64,000 nt of DNA from Henriciella pelagia (GCF_002088945.1 NZ_NCSU01000015.1:62001-126000), one strand, 5' to 3'; positions 16,322-26,834 are shown, counted from the first letter of the stretch. Notes: generated by a model not told the origin, from the sequence alone. Numbers and translations: made by a program.

Positions 16322-17518
16322 TCAATCCAGCTCGGCCAACCGCGCCAGCAGCTCATCCCGATCCGGCTGGAAATCCTGCTCGATCCACCATTCCTCGAGG
16401 GTCCGCAGCGCTTGGCCGACCGCAGGTCCGGTGAGCCCCACCGCCAGCGCATCGTCGCCGCCAACCGAAAACTCCGGCCGCTTCCACGCCAGGATCGCAT
16501 GAATGAGATCGCGCACATCCTTGCCCGACAGCATCGCCCGGTCCGCCACGGCCTGCGCGCCGTGCCAGTAGAGTGCCTTCCTCAGTTCCCGGCCATTGAA
16601 CGCCGTCGGGTCCGGCAGATTGTCTGCGGCCCAGCGGCTGATGCGCTCGGTCTCGGCATTTGACATGCGCAAACGTTTCGACACCGCCATCACGGCCGCC
16701 GCGCTGCATGGAATGAGAGACATCAGGCGCAGCATCGGATCAGGTTTCGCCCTGACCAGTGCTTCGGTGACGCGCAGGTCGTAGAGCCCCTCCACCATGG
16801 TCGCCTCCGGCGCGATGATGGCGAGCACACCGCTTTTCAGCATTGCTTCGACAGCAATAGAGGGATCGGGCGCAGCGAGCAGCTTGTGAAACTCCTTCCA
16901 GATCCGCTCAACAGCAATCTGTTTCAGCCCATCCTTCTGGCGCTCGCAGGCGGCAAGGCCTTGCTCGTCTATCCCCGCGCCATACCAGGCATTGAACCGG
17001 AAGAAGCGCAGGATGCGAAGATAGTCCTCTTTCAGCCGTTCATCGCCGTCGCCAATAAAGATGACGGCTCCGGTCGATGCGTCCTCTATGCCGCCGCCCG
17101 TCGGGTCATACAGCGCGCCCGTGGCGTCCGCATAGATCGCGTTCAGCCGGAAATCGCGCCGCCCGGCATCTTCGGCCCAGTCCTGGGTGAACGCCACGAC
17201 CGCGCGCCTGCCATCGGTCTCCACGTCACGGCGCAGCGTCGTGATCTCGAACGGCTTGCTGTTGACAACTGCGGTGACCGTGCCGTGATCGATGCCGGTC
17301 GGGATCGCCCGGATGCGCGCCGTCTCCAGCGCTTCCAAGACCTCGCTCGGTTCCAGTTGTGTGGCGATGTCGATATCGTCCACCGGTCGGCCCATCAGCG
17401 TATTGCGCACGCAGCCGCCGACAAAGCGCGAGCCGCCCGCCCAGCTCGCGTCGAGCGCGTCCATGACGGCACGTGTCTCGGCTGCTTTCAGCCAGTCTGC
17501 GTCTGCAATCGTCTTCAT
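16322..17518 (-). CDS. CCA tRNA nucleotidyltransferase / poly(A) polymerase family protein
   Basis: A 398-residue class II nucleotidyltransferase. The catalytic head has 'FVGGCVRNTLMGRPVDDIDIA' (the GG loop and DxD metal ligands), then 'GTVTAVV' and 'RRDFRLNAIY'. The C-terminal half is helical, as in alphaproteobacterial CCA-adding enzymes. It adds or repairs the 3' CCA of tRNAs. The usual VRD of the first motif is VRN here. The gene overlaps the following DUF6111 gene by 4 bases, forming a coupled run with it and the Nudix gene. Confidence 0.92.
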   Translation of the reverse strand: MKTIADADWLKAAETRAVMDALDASWAGGSRFVGGCVRNTLMGRPVDDIDIATQLEPSEVLEALETARIRAIPTGIDHGTVTAVVNSKPFEITTLRRDVETDGRRAVVAFTQDWAEDAGRRDFRLNAIYADATGALYDPTGGGIEDASTGAVIFIGDGDERLKEDYLRILRFFRFNAWYGAGIDEQGLAACERQKDGLKQIAVERIWKEFHKLLAAPDPSIAVEAMLKSGVLAIIAPEATMVEGLYDLRVTEALVRAKPDPMLRLMSLIPCSAAAVMAVSKRLRMSNAETERISRWAADNLPDPTAFNGRELRKALYWHGAQAVADRAMLSGKDVRDLIHAILAWKRPEFSVGGDDALAVGLTGPAVGQALRTLEEWWIEQDFQPDRDELLARLAELD

Positions 17519-17955
17519 TCTGGAAGGTCTGGGTCGTCGGGCAAGGTATCGGACGCCGGCGGATCATCCTCCGGCCGCGCTTCAAGCGGGCCTGCGGGCG
17601 TCCCTGGTCCTGCCGGATCGGTCTCGCCGAGGCCATGCGCCCGGCTGCCGGGGTCTGTGCTGGCCGGAATGCCGAGATCGGATTTCTCCTTCGGGCACGG
17701 AACTTCCTCGCCGCCGACCATCCTGCCATCGACCAGCCTGCGCGGTTCGTAGCAGGTTTGACCGCTGCCACGGTCGAGAAAGATCAGGATCACCCAGGCC
17801 AGGATCGCGAAAGCCGCGCCGACGATGAAAAGGATGGTGATCGGCCAGGGCTTCTTGCCCTCCTCGATCGCTTCCTGCCGCGCCAGCCGGTACAGCCCGA
17901 ACGCGATGAATGGCGTCAGGAAAATGACCAGTTCGAATATCAGCCTGTAGGTCAC
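17515..17955 (-). CDS. DUF6111 family membrane protein
   Basis: A 146-residue protein with two hydrophobic helices (about residues 5-25 and 38-60), a short domain with two Cys, and a Pro/Asp-rich, probably disordered C terminus. The 'FGLYRLARQ' and 'PWPITILFI' segments fit DUF6111, a family commonly placed between a CoA-type Nudix gene and a CCA nucleotidyltransferase gene in alphaproteobacteria, as here. It overlaps both neighbours by 4 bases. Function unknown. Confidence 0.8.
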   Translation of the reverse strand: MTYRLIFELVIFLTPFIAFGLYRLARQEAIEEGKKPWPITILFIVGAAFAILAWVILIFLDRGSGQTCYEPRRLVDGRMVGGEEVPCPKEKSDLGIPASTDPGSRAHGLGETDPAGPGTPAGPLEARPEDDPPASDTLPDDPDLPE

Positions 17956-18587
17956 GCGGCTCTCTCCCCCGAATCATATAGGCGTTCATATAAAGCGCGG
18001 ATGATCCCCGCCGTCACGCCCCAGATCCTGTGGCCCTCATATGGCATCTCATAATAGTCGCGTTCCACGCCGTGCCAGACCGTGGACCGGCGATGATGGT
18101 TCGCACCATCCATCAGGAAGGCGAGCGGTGTCTCGAACACGTCGGCAACTTCGGTCGGGTCGGGCTTCGCGACAAAGTCTGCCGGCAGCACCGCAATGAC
18201 CGGAACAATGCGGAACGCCGTGCCAGTGAGATAGGGCGCACCGCGCGCAATCAGCTCCACACTGTCTGGCTCGACGCCAACCTCTTCATGCGCCTCGCGT
18301 ACGGCAGCCTCGATTTCATCGGCATCGGCAGGGTCAACCTTGCCCCCCGGAAACGCGACCTGCCCGGCATGCGTCGGCATTGTATCGGGCCGGTGCGTCA
18401 ACAGCGTCGTCGGCCCCTCGGCGCGCGGAATGATCGGCACCAGCACGGCGGCGCGGCGGATATTCTCGATCCCGGCCGCATCCAGCAGCTCGATATCGCC
18501 GCCTTCGGCAAGGCGCTCCTTGCCGGTCACGCTGTCGAGCCGCAGGCGGGCGCGCGCGAGGAAGTCTTCGAGGTCGATAAAGGCCAT
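17952..18587 (-). CDS. CoA-type Nudix hydrolase
   Basis: A 211-residue Nudix protein. It has the CoA-pyrophosphatase signature 'LLTHRPDTMPTHAGQVAFPGGKVD' (shown in part) followed by the Nudix box 'EAAVREAHEEVGV'. The family hydrolyses coenzyme A and related dinucleotides to 3',5'-ADP and 4'-phosphopantetheine. It overlaps DUF6111 by 4 bases. Confidence 0.9.
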   Translation of the reverse strand: MAFIDLEDFLARARLRLDSVTGKERLAEGGDIELLDAAGIENIRRAAVLVPIIPRAEGPTTLLTHRPDTMPTHAGQVAFPGGKVDPADADEIEAAVREAHEEVGVEPDSVELIARGAPYLTGTAFRIVPVIAVLPADFVAKPDPTEVADVFETPLAFLMDGANHHRRSTVWHGVERDYYEMPYEGHRIWGVTAGIIRALYERLYDSGERAA

Positions 18588-18603
18588 GCCGTCAACGTCT
18601 CAC

Positions 18604-19209
18604 TTAAGTGCCGGCAGGCCCAAGATCATAAAACGCGCCCTGAGACCAGACCCCAAGCCGCTCTTCGTCGCCATCCGGCGCGGGCTCAGCCAGCTCTGCC
18701 AGTTCGTAGAAAGCCGGCCGCGTCAGCTTCGCCTCCAGCCGGCCGCGCACAAACACATAGGGTGATGGCTCGAGCGTCTCCGGGTCGGTTTCCACCCGCA
18801 AGGGATGATCCGGCCCGACCACTACGACATCGCCGAGATTCGTCTTCATAACGATCTGCTGGTCCCGGCCGCGCTCGCCTGCCACGTCCACCCGCACCGC
18901 CATGAAAGGCGCATCCTCGACATGCACGACGACTTTTTCATACGGGGTGACCAGCCAGAATGAGCCATCCGCATCGCGTCGCAGGATTGTCGAGAACAGC
19001 TTCACCAGCTTTTCACGCTTGATCTGGCCGCCTTCATGCCACCAGCTGCCATCGGCTCGGATTTCCATGTCGATATCGGTTGAACGTTCCGGACTCCATG
19101 CGTCCACGGGCGGCAATTTGCGCCCTGACGGGTCCGGTGCGATCTGTTTCAGCAGGTCGTCGAGGCTGATTGCAGTGTTTTGATTGGATTTCACGTCGCG
19201 CTCCGCCAT
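18604..19209 (-). CDS. DUF1285 domain protein
   Basis: A 201-residue soluble protein. 'DGSWWHEGGQIKREKLVKLF', 'DGSFWLVTPYEKV' and 'DAPFMAV' match the conserved blocks of DUF1285, a two-domain fold of unknown biochemical role. It lies 16 bp upstream of the Nudix gene on the same strand and is divergent from moxR. Confidence 0.85.
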   Translation of the reverse strand: MAERDVKSNQNTAISLDDLLKQIAPDPSGRKLPPVDAWSPERSTDIDMEIRADGSWWHEGGQIKREKLVKLFSTILRRDADGSFWLVTPYEKVVVHVEDAPFMAVRVDVAGERGRDQQIVMKTNLGDVVVVGPDHPLRVETDPETLEPSPYVFVRGRLEAKLTRPAFYELAELAEPAPDGDEERLGVWSQGAFYDLGPAGT

Positions 19210-19261
19210 GATTTTGCCTAGACGTAAGTCTCATGTACCCGGGAGTGAAGACGGAGACCTC

Positions 19262-20251
<990 letters not shown>

Positions 20252-20252
20252 G

Positions 20253-20702
20253 ATGAAGCCGGCTCTCCAGACGCGAACAGGGCTGGTAACGCTCGGGCTG
20301 GCAGGTCTCAGCGCAATGAGCGCGTGCGCGCCAGCCACGCGCGGGCCCGATGCCGATGAGATGGGCGCCTGCTATCGCGCGATTCAGGTCGCAGCCATCG
20401 CCATTCAGGCCGATGGGGTAGAGCTGACACCGGACGAGATTGCCCTCGCCGCCGATACGCTTGTGGAGGCTCGAACCGATATCGTCCTCGCCTGGGCCGC
20501 GCGCGAGGGCGTCGCCTTGAAGCGCGATGACCTCACCTATGAAACGCCGCTCGCCGTGGACTTCCTGCGCGGTATCGAGGCCGAAGCCGCCCTGTCCCGG
20601 CAGGCGATCCAGAATGAAATGGTCGAGGCGGACGAGCACCCCGACCAGTGGTCGGCCAAGCTGGATGCCGCCCATGCATGCACCGGAAAGATCGCTTCAT
20701 GA
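20253..20702 (+). CDS. Small lipoprotein of the MoxR operon
   Basis: A 149-residue protein with a lipoprotein signal (lipobox LSAMSAC). The mature domain is helical and acidic with two further Cys residues ('GACYR' and 'HACTG') that could pair. It starts one base after the moxR stop and its stop overlaps the DUF58 start (ATGATG), so it belongs to the operon. No family recognised. Confidence 0.7.
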   Translation: MKPALQTRTGLVTLGLAGLSAMSACAPATRGPDADEMGACYRAIQVAAIAIQADGVELTPDEIALAADTLVEARTDIVLAWAAREGVALKRDDLTYETPLAVDFLRGIEAEAALSRQAIQNEMVEADEHPDQWSAKLDAAHACTGKIAS

Positions 20703-21565
20703 TGGATCTTGCCGCCCTCCGCGCTGAAGCCGAACTTCTGGCCCGCTCCCTGCCCGGTCTCAATCTCAAGGCCCGCGCCGCTGATGCTGCCCATCTCGGC
20801 GCAGCCGGCCGCAAGCGTGCAGGCACGGGTGAGCAGTTCTGGCAATACCGCCACTATGCGGATGAGGATGCCGCCCAGCGTGTTGACTGGCGCAAGTCCG
20901 CGCGCGGCGACGAGCTTTTCGTCCGAGAGACCGAACTTGAAACTGCCCGCACAGTTCTCTTCTGGTGCGACCAGTCCGGCAGCTTCAACTGGACCGGTCA
21001 GGCCAGCCGCATCACCAAGGCTGACGCCGCCCGGATCGCCATGCTCGCCGCAGGCCTGCTGCTCTCCAAGGCGGGCGAGCGTATCGGCGTGCTCGGCAGC
21101 GGCCGTCCCGCAAGCTTTGGCCGCGCCGCCGGTGAACGTCTTGCCGAAGACCTCAAACAATCCTCCAGCGCCAATTTTCCGGCACCGCCCAGATCGCAGG
21201 CCATCTTCGTTATCGCCAGCGATTTCTATGACCCGATCGAGAGCTGGCGCGATCGCCTCGCCAACCTCGCCGCCCGGTCAAAGGAAGGCATCCTGATTGC
21301 CGTCAGCGATCCGCTGGAAGAAGACTTCCCATGGCGGGGCCGCACCCGATTTTCCCGGCCGGGAGCCCAGCTTTTCCGCATCTTCGGCCGCGCCGAAACC
21401 GTGCGCGATGAATACCTCACCCGCTTCGACCAGCATTTCGCCGCGCTTGAACAGCTCGCCGCGAGCTTCGGCTGGCAGCTGGTGCGCCATTCCACCGGCA
21501 ATCACCTGCTCAAGCTTGGCGCAGACCTCAAGGCCGCTCTCGAAACCTTTGGCGCGCGCCTATGA
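20699..21565 (+). CDS. DUF58 family protein (MoxR operon)
   Basis: A 288-residue protein. 'QYRHYADEDAAQRVDWRKSARGDELFVRE' (partial motif RVDWRKSA...LFVRE) is the DUF58 signature. DUF58 proteins accompany MoxR and BatA-type proteins. It starts at 20699 or 20702, overlapping the lipoprotein gene by 4 bases, and overlaps the next gene by 4 bases. Confidence 0.9.
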   Translation: MMDLAALRAEAELLARSLPGLNLKARAADAAHLGAAGRKRAGTGEQFWQYRHYADEDAAQRVDWRKSARGDELFVRETELETARTVLFWCDQSGSFNWTGQASRITKADAARIAMLAAGLLLSKAGERIGVLGSGRPASFGRAAGERLAEDLKQSSSANFPAPPRSQAIFVIASDFYDPIESWRDRLANLAARSKEGILIAVSDPLEEDFPWRGRTRFSRPGAQLFRIFGRAETVRDEYLTRFDQHFAALEQLAASFGWQLVRHSTGNHLLKLGADLKAALETFGARL

Positions 21566-24408
21566 TGCTCGGCCCCTTCCTCTTCGGCGCGCCGCTCGCG
21601 CTCATTGGCCTCATCGCCCTGCCGGTGATCTGGTACATCTTGCGTGCAACGCCGCCGGCCCCGAAAGAGGCGGACCTGCCATCGCTGCGCCTGCTCGATG
21701 ATTACACCGCGCAGGAAGAAGAACCGGCCCGCACGCCCTGGTGGATCCTGCTTTTGCGCCTCGTGGCTGCAGCAGCGGCGATCATCGGCCTGTCACAGCC
21801 CGTCTATGCCCCCGGCGCCAGCCCGGCATCGGAATCGTCCGGCCCGGTTCTCGTCGTACTCGACAATGGCTGGACGTCTGCCGCCCGCTGGAGCGAGATG
21901 CGCACCGTCGCTGCCAGCGCCCTTGACGGCGAAGCACGCAACACCCCCGCCCACCTCCTGCTGACTGCGCCCCGCACCCTGAACGTCGATCCGGCCGAGC
22001 GCCTCTCCAAGACTGAGCTTCCCCAGCGCGTGAACTCGCTCGACCCGGTCAGCTGGGACGTTGACCGCGCCAATGCACTGGAGCGCCTCGACGCCTCGGG
22101 CCTGCAGCCGGGCCGTATCTTCTGGATCACGGACGGACTGACACCGGATACCGCCATTCCCTTCGCGCGCGATCTTGCCGCCCGCGCCCCGCTCAGCATC
22201 TACGCCGCCCCGCCGCGCGGCCCAGTCGCGATTACCGGGCTGAGCTCGGATGCAGAAGGTGCGAGCGTCGAACTCACCCGCGCTGCCCTTGCCAGTGATG
22301 CGACCTATTTCGTCTCCGCCCTGACCCTTGATGGCGCGGCGATCGGAACGGCGCAGGCCGCCTTTACCGAAGGCAATGCGACCGCCCTTGCCGGTTTCGA
22401 CATTCCGGCCGCCGCCCTTGCCCGCGTTGCCCGCTTCCAGATCACCGGCGCAGATGGCGCAGGCGCAGTCTGGCTCTGGGACAGCTCTGCCCGCTCGCGC
22501 CGCGTCGGTCTTGTCTCAGGCGATGCCACGGCCCAGCCGCTCCTGTCGGACATGCACTATGTCCGCAAGGCGCTTGAGCCCTTCGCCAGCATCACGGAAG
22601 GCGACATTGTCGATCTCATCGCCGCCAATCCGGACGCCATCATCATGACTGACATTGGCCGTCTCTCCCCGGATGTGGAGGCAGACGTCGCCGCATGGGT
22701 CGAAAAAGGCGGCGCGCTCATCCGGTTCGCAGGCCCCCGCATGGCCGCACAGTCCGACAGCCTCGTTCCGACGCCGCTGCGCCGCTCATCACGCGCCATT
22801 GGCGGTGCCCTCACCTGGGAAGAACCGCAATCCATCGGAAGCTTTCCCGATGGCTCCCCCTTTGCTGGCCTCAGCGCGCCGGAAGACCTCAAAATTCGCC
22901 AGCAGGTGCTGGCCCGCCCTGACCCGGAGCTGGCCAATCGCACCTGGGCCCGCCTCACAGACGGCTCGCCCCTCGTCACTGCCGCCCCGCGCGGACAGGG
23001 CATGCTCGTCCTCTTCCACGTCACCGCTGGGCCGGACTGGTCGGACGTTTCCTATTCTGGCCTCTTTGTCGAGATGCTGCGCCGGGCCATCGCTGCCGGA
23101 CGCGGTGAAGCGGTCGCAGACGCGGAAGGCACCTATTCGCCGGATATCGTCCTCAATGGCTATGGCCGTCTCGTCAGCCCCGATTCCAGCGCAACACCTG
23201 TCGCCGCCGCAGACTTTGCCGACATCACGCCAAGTGAAGCCAACCCGCCTGGCCTCTATCGCGGCCCCGCCGGCACCCGCGCCATCAATGCCGGCGACGG
23301 CGCCACGATCAGGCTGATGACAGACTGGCCGGCCAGTGCGCGCCTGCTTGGCGACGCGGAGGCCAGATCCCTGCGCCTTGGCGGCCCGCTGCTCGGCCTT
23401 GCCGGACTGCTCCTCGCCATCGACCTTATCGTCGCACTCGCCATCGCAGGCCGCCTGCCGCTCCCCGGCCGCGCCAGCCAGGCCGTCATCGGCGTCCTCG
23501 CCCTCGCCAGCCTCGGCGTCATCGCCGCCCCGTCAGCCGACGCCCAACAGCCCTACCGGCCAAGCCCCTATGGCTATGGCATCAGCCCCGGCTATGGCGC
23601 AGACATCAACGTCAAGGGCGAGATCGACAAGGCGACCGAAGCCGCGCTCGACATGCGCCTCGCCTACATCCCGACCGGCGATGCCAGTGTCGACCGCGCC
23701 ACGCTGGCGGGCCTTCGCGGTCTCTCCCTCATGCTCTACCGGCGCACCTCGGTCGAACCGGCCGAACCGCATGAAGTGAACCCCGAAACCGACGCGCTCG
23801 ACGTCTATCCCGTCATCTTCATCGGCCTGTCGGATGCCGCCGCGCCGCTCTCGGCCGATGCCGTGCGCCGCCTCAATGACTATCTGCGCAATGGCGGCGC
23901 CCTCTTCATCGACACCCGAAGGGGCGGCGACGCGGCGAGCACGAACAATTTCGCAGATCTCGAACGCGTTCTTTCCGGCCTCGATACCCCGCCGCTCGAG
24001 CCTGTCCCCACCGACCATGTCCTCACCCGCAGCTTCTATCTGCTCGACGGTTTCCCCGGCCGCTATGAGAACCGCCGCCTCTGGATCGAATCCTCCGGCA
24101 TCGGCGAAAAGACAGAGCGCCGCGGCGACGGCGTCTCGCGCCTGATCATTGGCGACGCCGACTATCTCGCCGCCTGGGCCGTGGATGAGCGCGGCCGCCC
24201 GATCTACAGCGTCGATGGCGGCGACGAGCAACGCGAAATGGCCCGCCGCTTCGGCATCAACCTCATCATGTACGTCCTCACCGGCAATTATAAGGAAGAC
24301 CAGGTCCACATCCCGGCCCTGCTCGAACGCCTCGGACAGGGCGATGAGGGCGAGGATGACTTCAACATTGACGACATCCCCCGCATCCAGGATGGGGGCC
24401 CGCAATGA
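21562..24408 (+). CDS. BatA-type / DUF4159 membrane protein
   Basis: A 948-residue protein. The N terminus ('GAPLALIGLIALPVIWYILRA', then 'LPSLRLL' and a second helix) is the BatA aerotolerance-regulator N-terminal domain. A long periplasmic or luminal middle part follows, with a hydrophobic pair of helices near residues 610-655. The C-terminal third begins after a Tyr/Gly/Pro-rich linker and matches DUF4159 ('LNDYLRNGGALFIDTR'). It overlaps both neighbouring genes by 4 bases. It is probably part of a MoxR-dependent envelope assembly system. Confidence 0.88.
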   Translation: MMLGPFLFGAPLALIGLIALPVIWYILRATPPAPKEADLPSLRLLDDYTAQEEEPARTPWWILLLRLVAAAAAIIGLSQPVYAPGASPASESSGPVLVVLDNGWTSAARWSEMRTVAASALDGEARNTPAHLLLTAPRTLNVDPAERLSKTELPQRVNSLDPVSWDVDRANALERLDASGLQPGRIFWITDGLTPDTAIPFARDLAARAPLSIYAAPPRGPVAITGLSSDAEGASVELTRAALASDATYFVSALTLDGAAIGTAQAAFTEGNATALAGFDIPAAALARVARFQITGADGAGAVWLWDSSARSRRVGLVSGDATAQPLLSDMHYVRKALEPFASITEGDIVDLIAANPDAIIMTDIGRLSPDVEADVAAWVEKGGALIRFAGPRMAAQSDSLVPTPLRRSSRAIGGALTWEEPQSIGSFPDGSPFAGLSAPEDLKIRQQVLARPDPELANRTWARLTDGSPLVTAAPRGQGMLVLFHVTAGPDWSDVSYSGLFVEMLRRAIAAGRGEAVADAEGTYSPDIVLNGYGRLVSPDSSATPVAAADFADITPSEANPPGLYRGPAGTRAINAGDGATIRLMTDWPASARLLGDAEARSLRLGGPLLGLAGLLLAIDLIVALAIAGRLPLPGRASQAVIGVLALASLGVIAAPSADAQQPYRPSPYGYGISPGYGADINVKGEIDKATEAALDMRLAYIPTGDASVDRATLAGLRGLSLMLYRRTSVEPAEPHEVNPETDALDVYPVIFIGLSDAAAPLSADAVRRLNDYLRNGGALFIDTRRGGDAASTNNFADLERVLSGLDTPPLEPVPTDHVLTRSFYLLDGFPGRYENRRLWIESSGIGEKTERRGDGVSRLIIGDADYLAAWAVDERGRPIYSVDGGDEQREMARRFGINLIMYVLTGNYKEDQVHIPALLERLGQGDEGEDDFNIDDIPRIQDGGPQ

Positions 24409-26444
24409 CCGAAGCCGGACGCATCAGTTTCGACCCGCTGCTTGGCTGGCCCGTCCTCTGGGCCCTGCTTGCCGTGGTCGCCATCTGCTTTGCCGCCTAT
24501 CTCAGATGGCGCGGCGCTGCCTGGCTCACCCGCCTTGCCGCCTTCACCGTGCTCGCCGCCGCCCTGTCGAACCCCGCCTATGTCCGCGAGGAGCGCGAGC
24601 CCCTGCCATCGGTCGCAGCCCTCATCATCGACCGCTCCGAAAGCATGAGCTTCGGCGAGCGCACCGCCATCGCAGACCGCGCCCTCGACGCCTTCCGCGA
24701 GAGCATGGACGCCGACGCCTCGCTAGAGCTGCGCCTTCTCGAATCCGACCCGAACGCTGACGGCACAGACCTTGTTGCCGCCCTCGAAGGCCTGATGGCG
24801 GACGTCCCGCGTGACCGCATTGCCGGCTCCATCCTCGTCACCGACGGCCAGGTTCACGACGTGCCGGAAGACCTCTCCCCGCTTGCCGCCCTTGGCCCCG
24901 TCCACGCCGTCATCACCGGCGACCCGGATTCAGGCGACCGCCGCATCACCCTCGTCCAGTCGCCTGACTTCGGCATTGTCGGCGAGAACGCCCCCTTCAT
25001 TGTCCGCGTTGACGACCCGGCAGCCGACACCGCCGCCGTCTCCATCTCCGTCAATGGCGGCCTGCCCCAGCGCATCACCGTCCAGACCGGCACCGACACG
25101 CCCATGCCAATCGAGATCGAGCGCCGCGGCGACAATATCGTCGTCGTCGAGACGCCCCCCGGCGAGCAGGAGCTCACCCTCGCCAACAACCGCACCGCCG
25201 CCACGCTCTCAGGCGTGCGCGACCGTCTGCGCGTCCTCCTCATCACCGGCAAGCCGAATGCCGCCGGCCGTGTCTGGCGTGACCTCCTCAAATCCGACCC
25301 CTCGGTCGATCTCGTCCACTTCACCATCCTCAGGCCCCCCTTCAAGCAGGACATCACCCCGCTGGAAGAGATGGCCCTCATCGCCTTCCCCACCGATGAA
25401 CTGTTCGAGGAAAAGCTGGACGAGTTCGACCTCATCATCTTCGACCAGTATGAGCGCCGCACCGTCATCACCATGTCCTACCTCGCTAATATGGCGCGCT
25501 ATGTTGCCGATGGCGGGGCGCTTCTGATTGCGGCGGGAGAGGATTTTGCCGGCCCCGCCTCCCTCGCCAATACGCCGCTCGCAGGCGTGCTCCCGGCGCT
25601 GCCGACCAATACGATAGAAGTCGGCAAGTTCACGCCGGAGCTTTCTGACACAGGCCGCCGCCACACCGTCACCGAAGCCCTCGATGGCCGCTCATGGGGC
25701 GGCTGGGTGCGTTACATTGGCGCCACCGCCGAAGCCGGCGACGTCCTCATGACCGCCGAGAATGGCGACCCGCTCCTCGTCGTCGACCGCGTCGGCGAAG
25801 GCCGCGTGGCACAGCTCCTCTCCGGGCAGATCTGGCTCTGGGCGCGCGGACATGATGGCGGCGGGCCCTTCGCAGAGCTGATCCGCCGCATGGTCCACTG
25901 GCTGATGAAAGAGCCTGAGCTGGAAGAGCGACAGCTCCGCCTCGAAGCCCAGGGCGACACCGTCCGCGCCACGCTGCGCACCCTGTCGGACAATGCCCCG
26001 CCGCTCACCATCGAGACGCCCGACGGCACCACCATGGAGCCCGCCTGGCAGGCGGTCGGCCCCGGCGAATTTGCCGCCGAAGCCCCGATTGACCGGCTCG
26101 GGCTTTTCAGGGCGCGCTCTGGTGGCCTCGAAGCCGTCACCCTGAACGGACCGGTAAACCCCAAGGAATACGCCGCCCTCGAAGCGACCCCTGACGTGCT
26201 CACCCCGCTCGCGGAACGCACCGGCGGCGGAATCTATGAAGTCGACAGCCCCTCAGACAGCCTGCCGGACATCCGCCGCGTCGGCCGCAGCGCCGGTGCC
26301 GAGGGCACGAACTGGCTGGGCCTGCGCGAGAGAGGCGCCTACGCCGTCCGCAGCTCCACCAGCCTGCCGCTCCTACCGGGCATACTGGCGATGGCGCTTA
26401 TTGTGGCGTTGCTGATGCTGGCCTGGAGACGTGAGGGGCGTTAG
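24405..26444 (+). CDS. VWA-like / glutamine-amidotransferase-like membrane protein of the MoxR operon
   Basis: A 679-residue protein. Two N-terminal helices are followed by 'ALIIDRSESMSFG', a DxSxS metal-site motif of von Willebrand A type, then a large domain with a class I glutamine amidotransferase-like segment ('MARYVADGGALLIAAGEDFAG') and a C-terminal helix ending 'LLMLAWRREGR'. It is the last gene of the five-gene operon. Its last 120 bp are repeated at 26689-26808. Confidence 0.85.
   Translation: MTEAGRISFDPLLGWPVLWALLAVVAICFAAYLRWRGAAWLTRLAAFTVLAAALSNPAYVREEREPLPSVAALIIDRSESMSFGERTAIADRALDAFRESMDADASLELRLLESDPNADGTDLVAALEGLMADVPRDRIAGSILVTDGQVHDVPEDLSPLAALGPVHAVITGDPDSGDRRITLVQSPDFGIVGENAPFIVRVDDPAADTAAVSISVNGGLPQRITVQTGTDTPMPIEIERRGDNIVVVETPPGEQELTLANNRTAATLSGVRDRLRVLLITGKPNAAGRVWRDLLKSDPSVDLVHFTILRPPFKQDITPLEEMALIAFPTDELFEEKLDEFDLIIFDQYERRTVITMSYLANMARYVADGGALLIAAGEDFAGPASLANTPLAGVLPALPTNTIEVGKFTPELSDTGRRHTVTEALDGRSWGGWVRYIGATAEAGDVLMTAENGDPLLVVDRVGEGRVAQLLSGQIWLWARGHDGGGPFAELIRRMVHWLMKEPELEERQLRLEAQGDTVRATLRTLSDNAPPLTIETPDGTTMEPAWQAVGPGEFAAEAPIDRLGLFRARSGGLEAVTLNGPVNPKEYAALEATPDVLTPLAERTGGGIYEVDSPSDSLPDIRRVGRSAGAEGTNWLGLRERGAYAVRSSTSLPLLPGILAMALIVALLMLAWRREGR
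26325..26444 (+). repeat. Direct repeat copy 1 (3' end of the VWA-like gene)
   Basis: This 120-bp segment encodes the last 39 residues and stop of the VWA-like protein. It is repeated 364 bases downstream with 11 base differences. Copy 1 is continuous with the intact gene. Confidence 0.95.
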
Positions 26445-26688
26445 GGGGCGGGGCCAGGACCGCTTAAATCCAGAAAGCGGACAGTCCGCTGCAGCTGCAC
26501 CTGGGGCAAATATTTGCCAAGAGTGTAGGAACGACTGAGCTTCCGCAATGTCGGCAACCATCATTCGAACAATCGTAGGGCGGTGTTGAGGCCGAAGGCC
26601 GATACCCGCCGTGACAACGACTGAACCAGCCGGCAGGTTGGGATAGCGGGTATCACTGCGTTCAACCCGCCCTACGTTGCTCGGTCTT
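26445..26688. other. Junction segment between duplicated gene ends
   Basis: 244 non-coding bases lie between the stop of the VWA-like gene and the second copy of its 3' end. The right part is occupied by a palindromic repeat (26574-26676). The rest has no gene. Short self-complementary stretches (CTGCAGCTGCA, CAAATATTTG) are visible. Confidence 0.7.
26574..26676. repeat. MITE- or REP-like palindromic element
   Basis: The left end CGTAGGGCGG...GATACCCGCC (26574-26610) and the right end GCGGGTATC...CCGCCCTACG (26646-26676) are inverted repeats around a 35-base centre. The outer 10 bases CGTAGGGCGG/CCGCCCTACG and the inner GATACCCGC/GCGGGTATC match perfectly. It has no coding capacity. It ends 12 bases before the duplicated gene tail. 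Confidence 0.8.
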
Positions 26689-26808
26689 CGCGAAAGAGGC
26701 GCCTACGCCGTCCGCAGCTCCACCAGCCTGCCGCTCCTACCGGGCATATTGGCGATGGCGCTGATCGTCTTGTTGCTGATGCTGGCCTGGCGGCGTGAGG
26801 GGCGGTAA
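26689..26808 (+). pseudogene. Diverged second copy of the 3' end of the VWA-like gene
   Basis: The 120 bases match 26325-26444 at 109 positions and keep the reading frame to a stop (TAA instead of TAG). Eight codons differ synonymously (counting the stop) and one changes Ala to Leu. The copy therefore appears to come from a functional orthologue rather than from a recent local duplication. It has no upstream part and cannot make a protein. Confidence 0.85.
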
Positions 26809-26834
26809 AGCACACAACACGCTAGCGTATTGAA

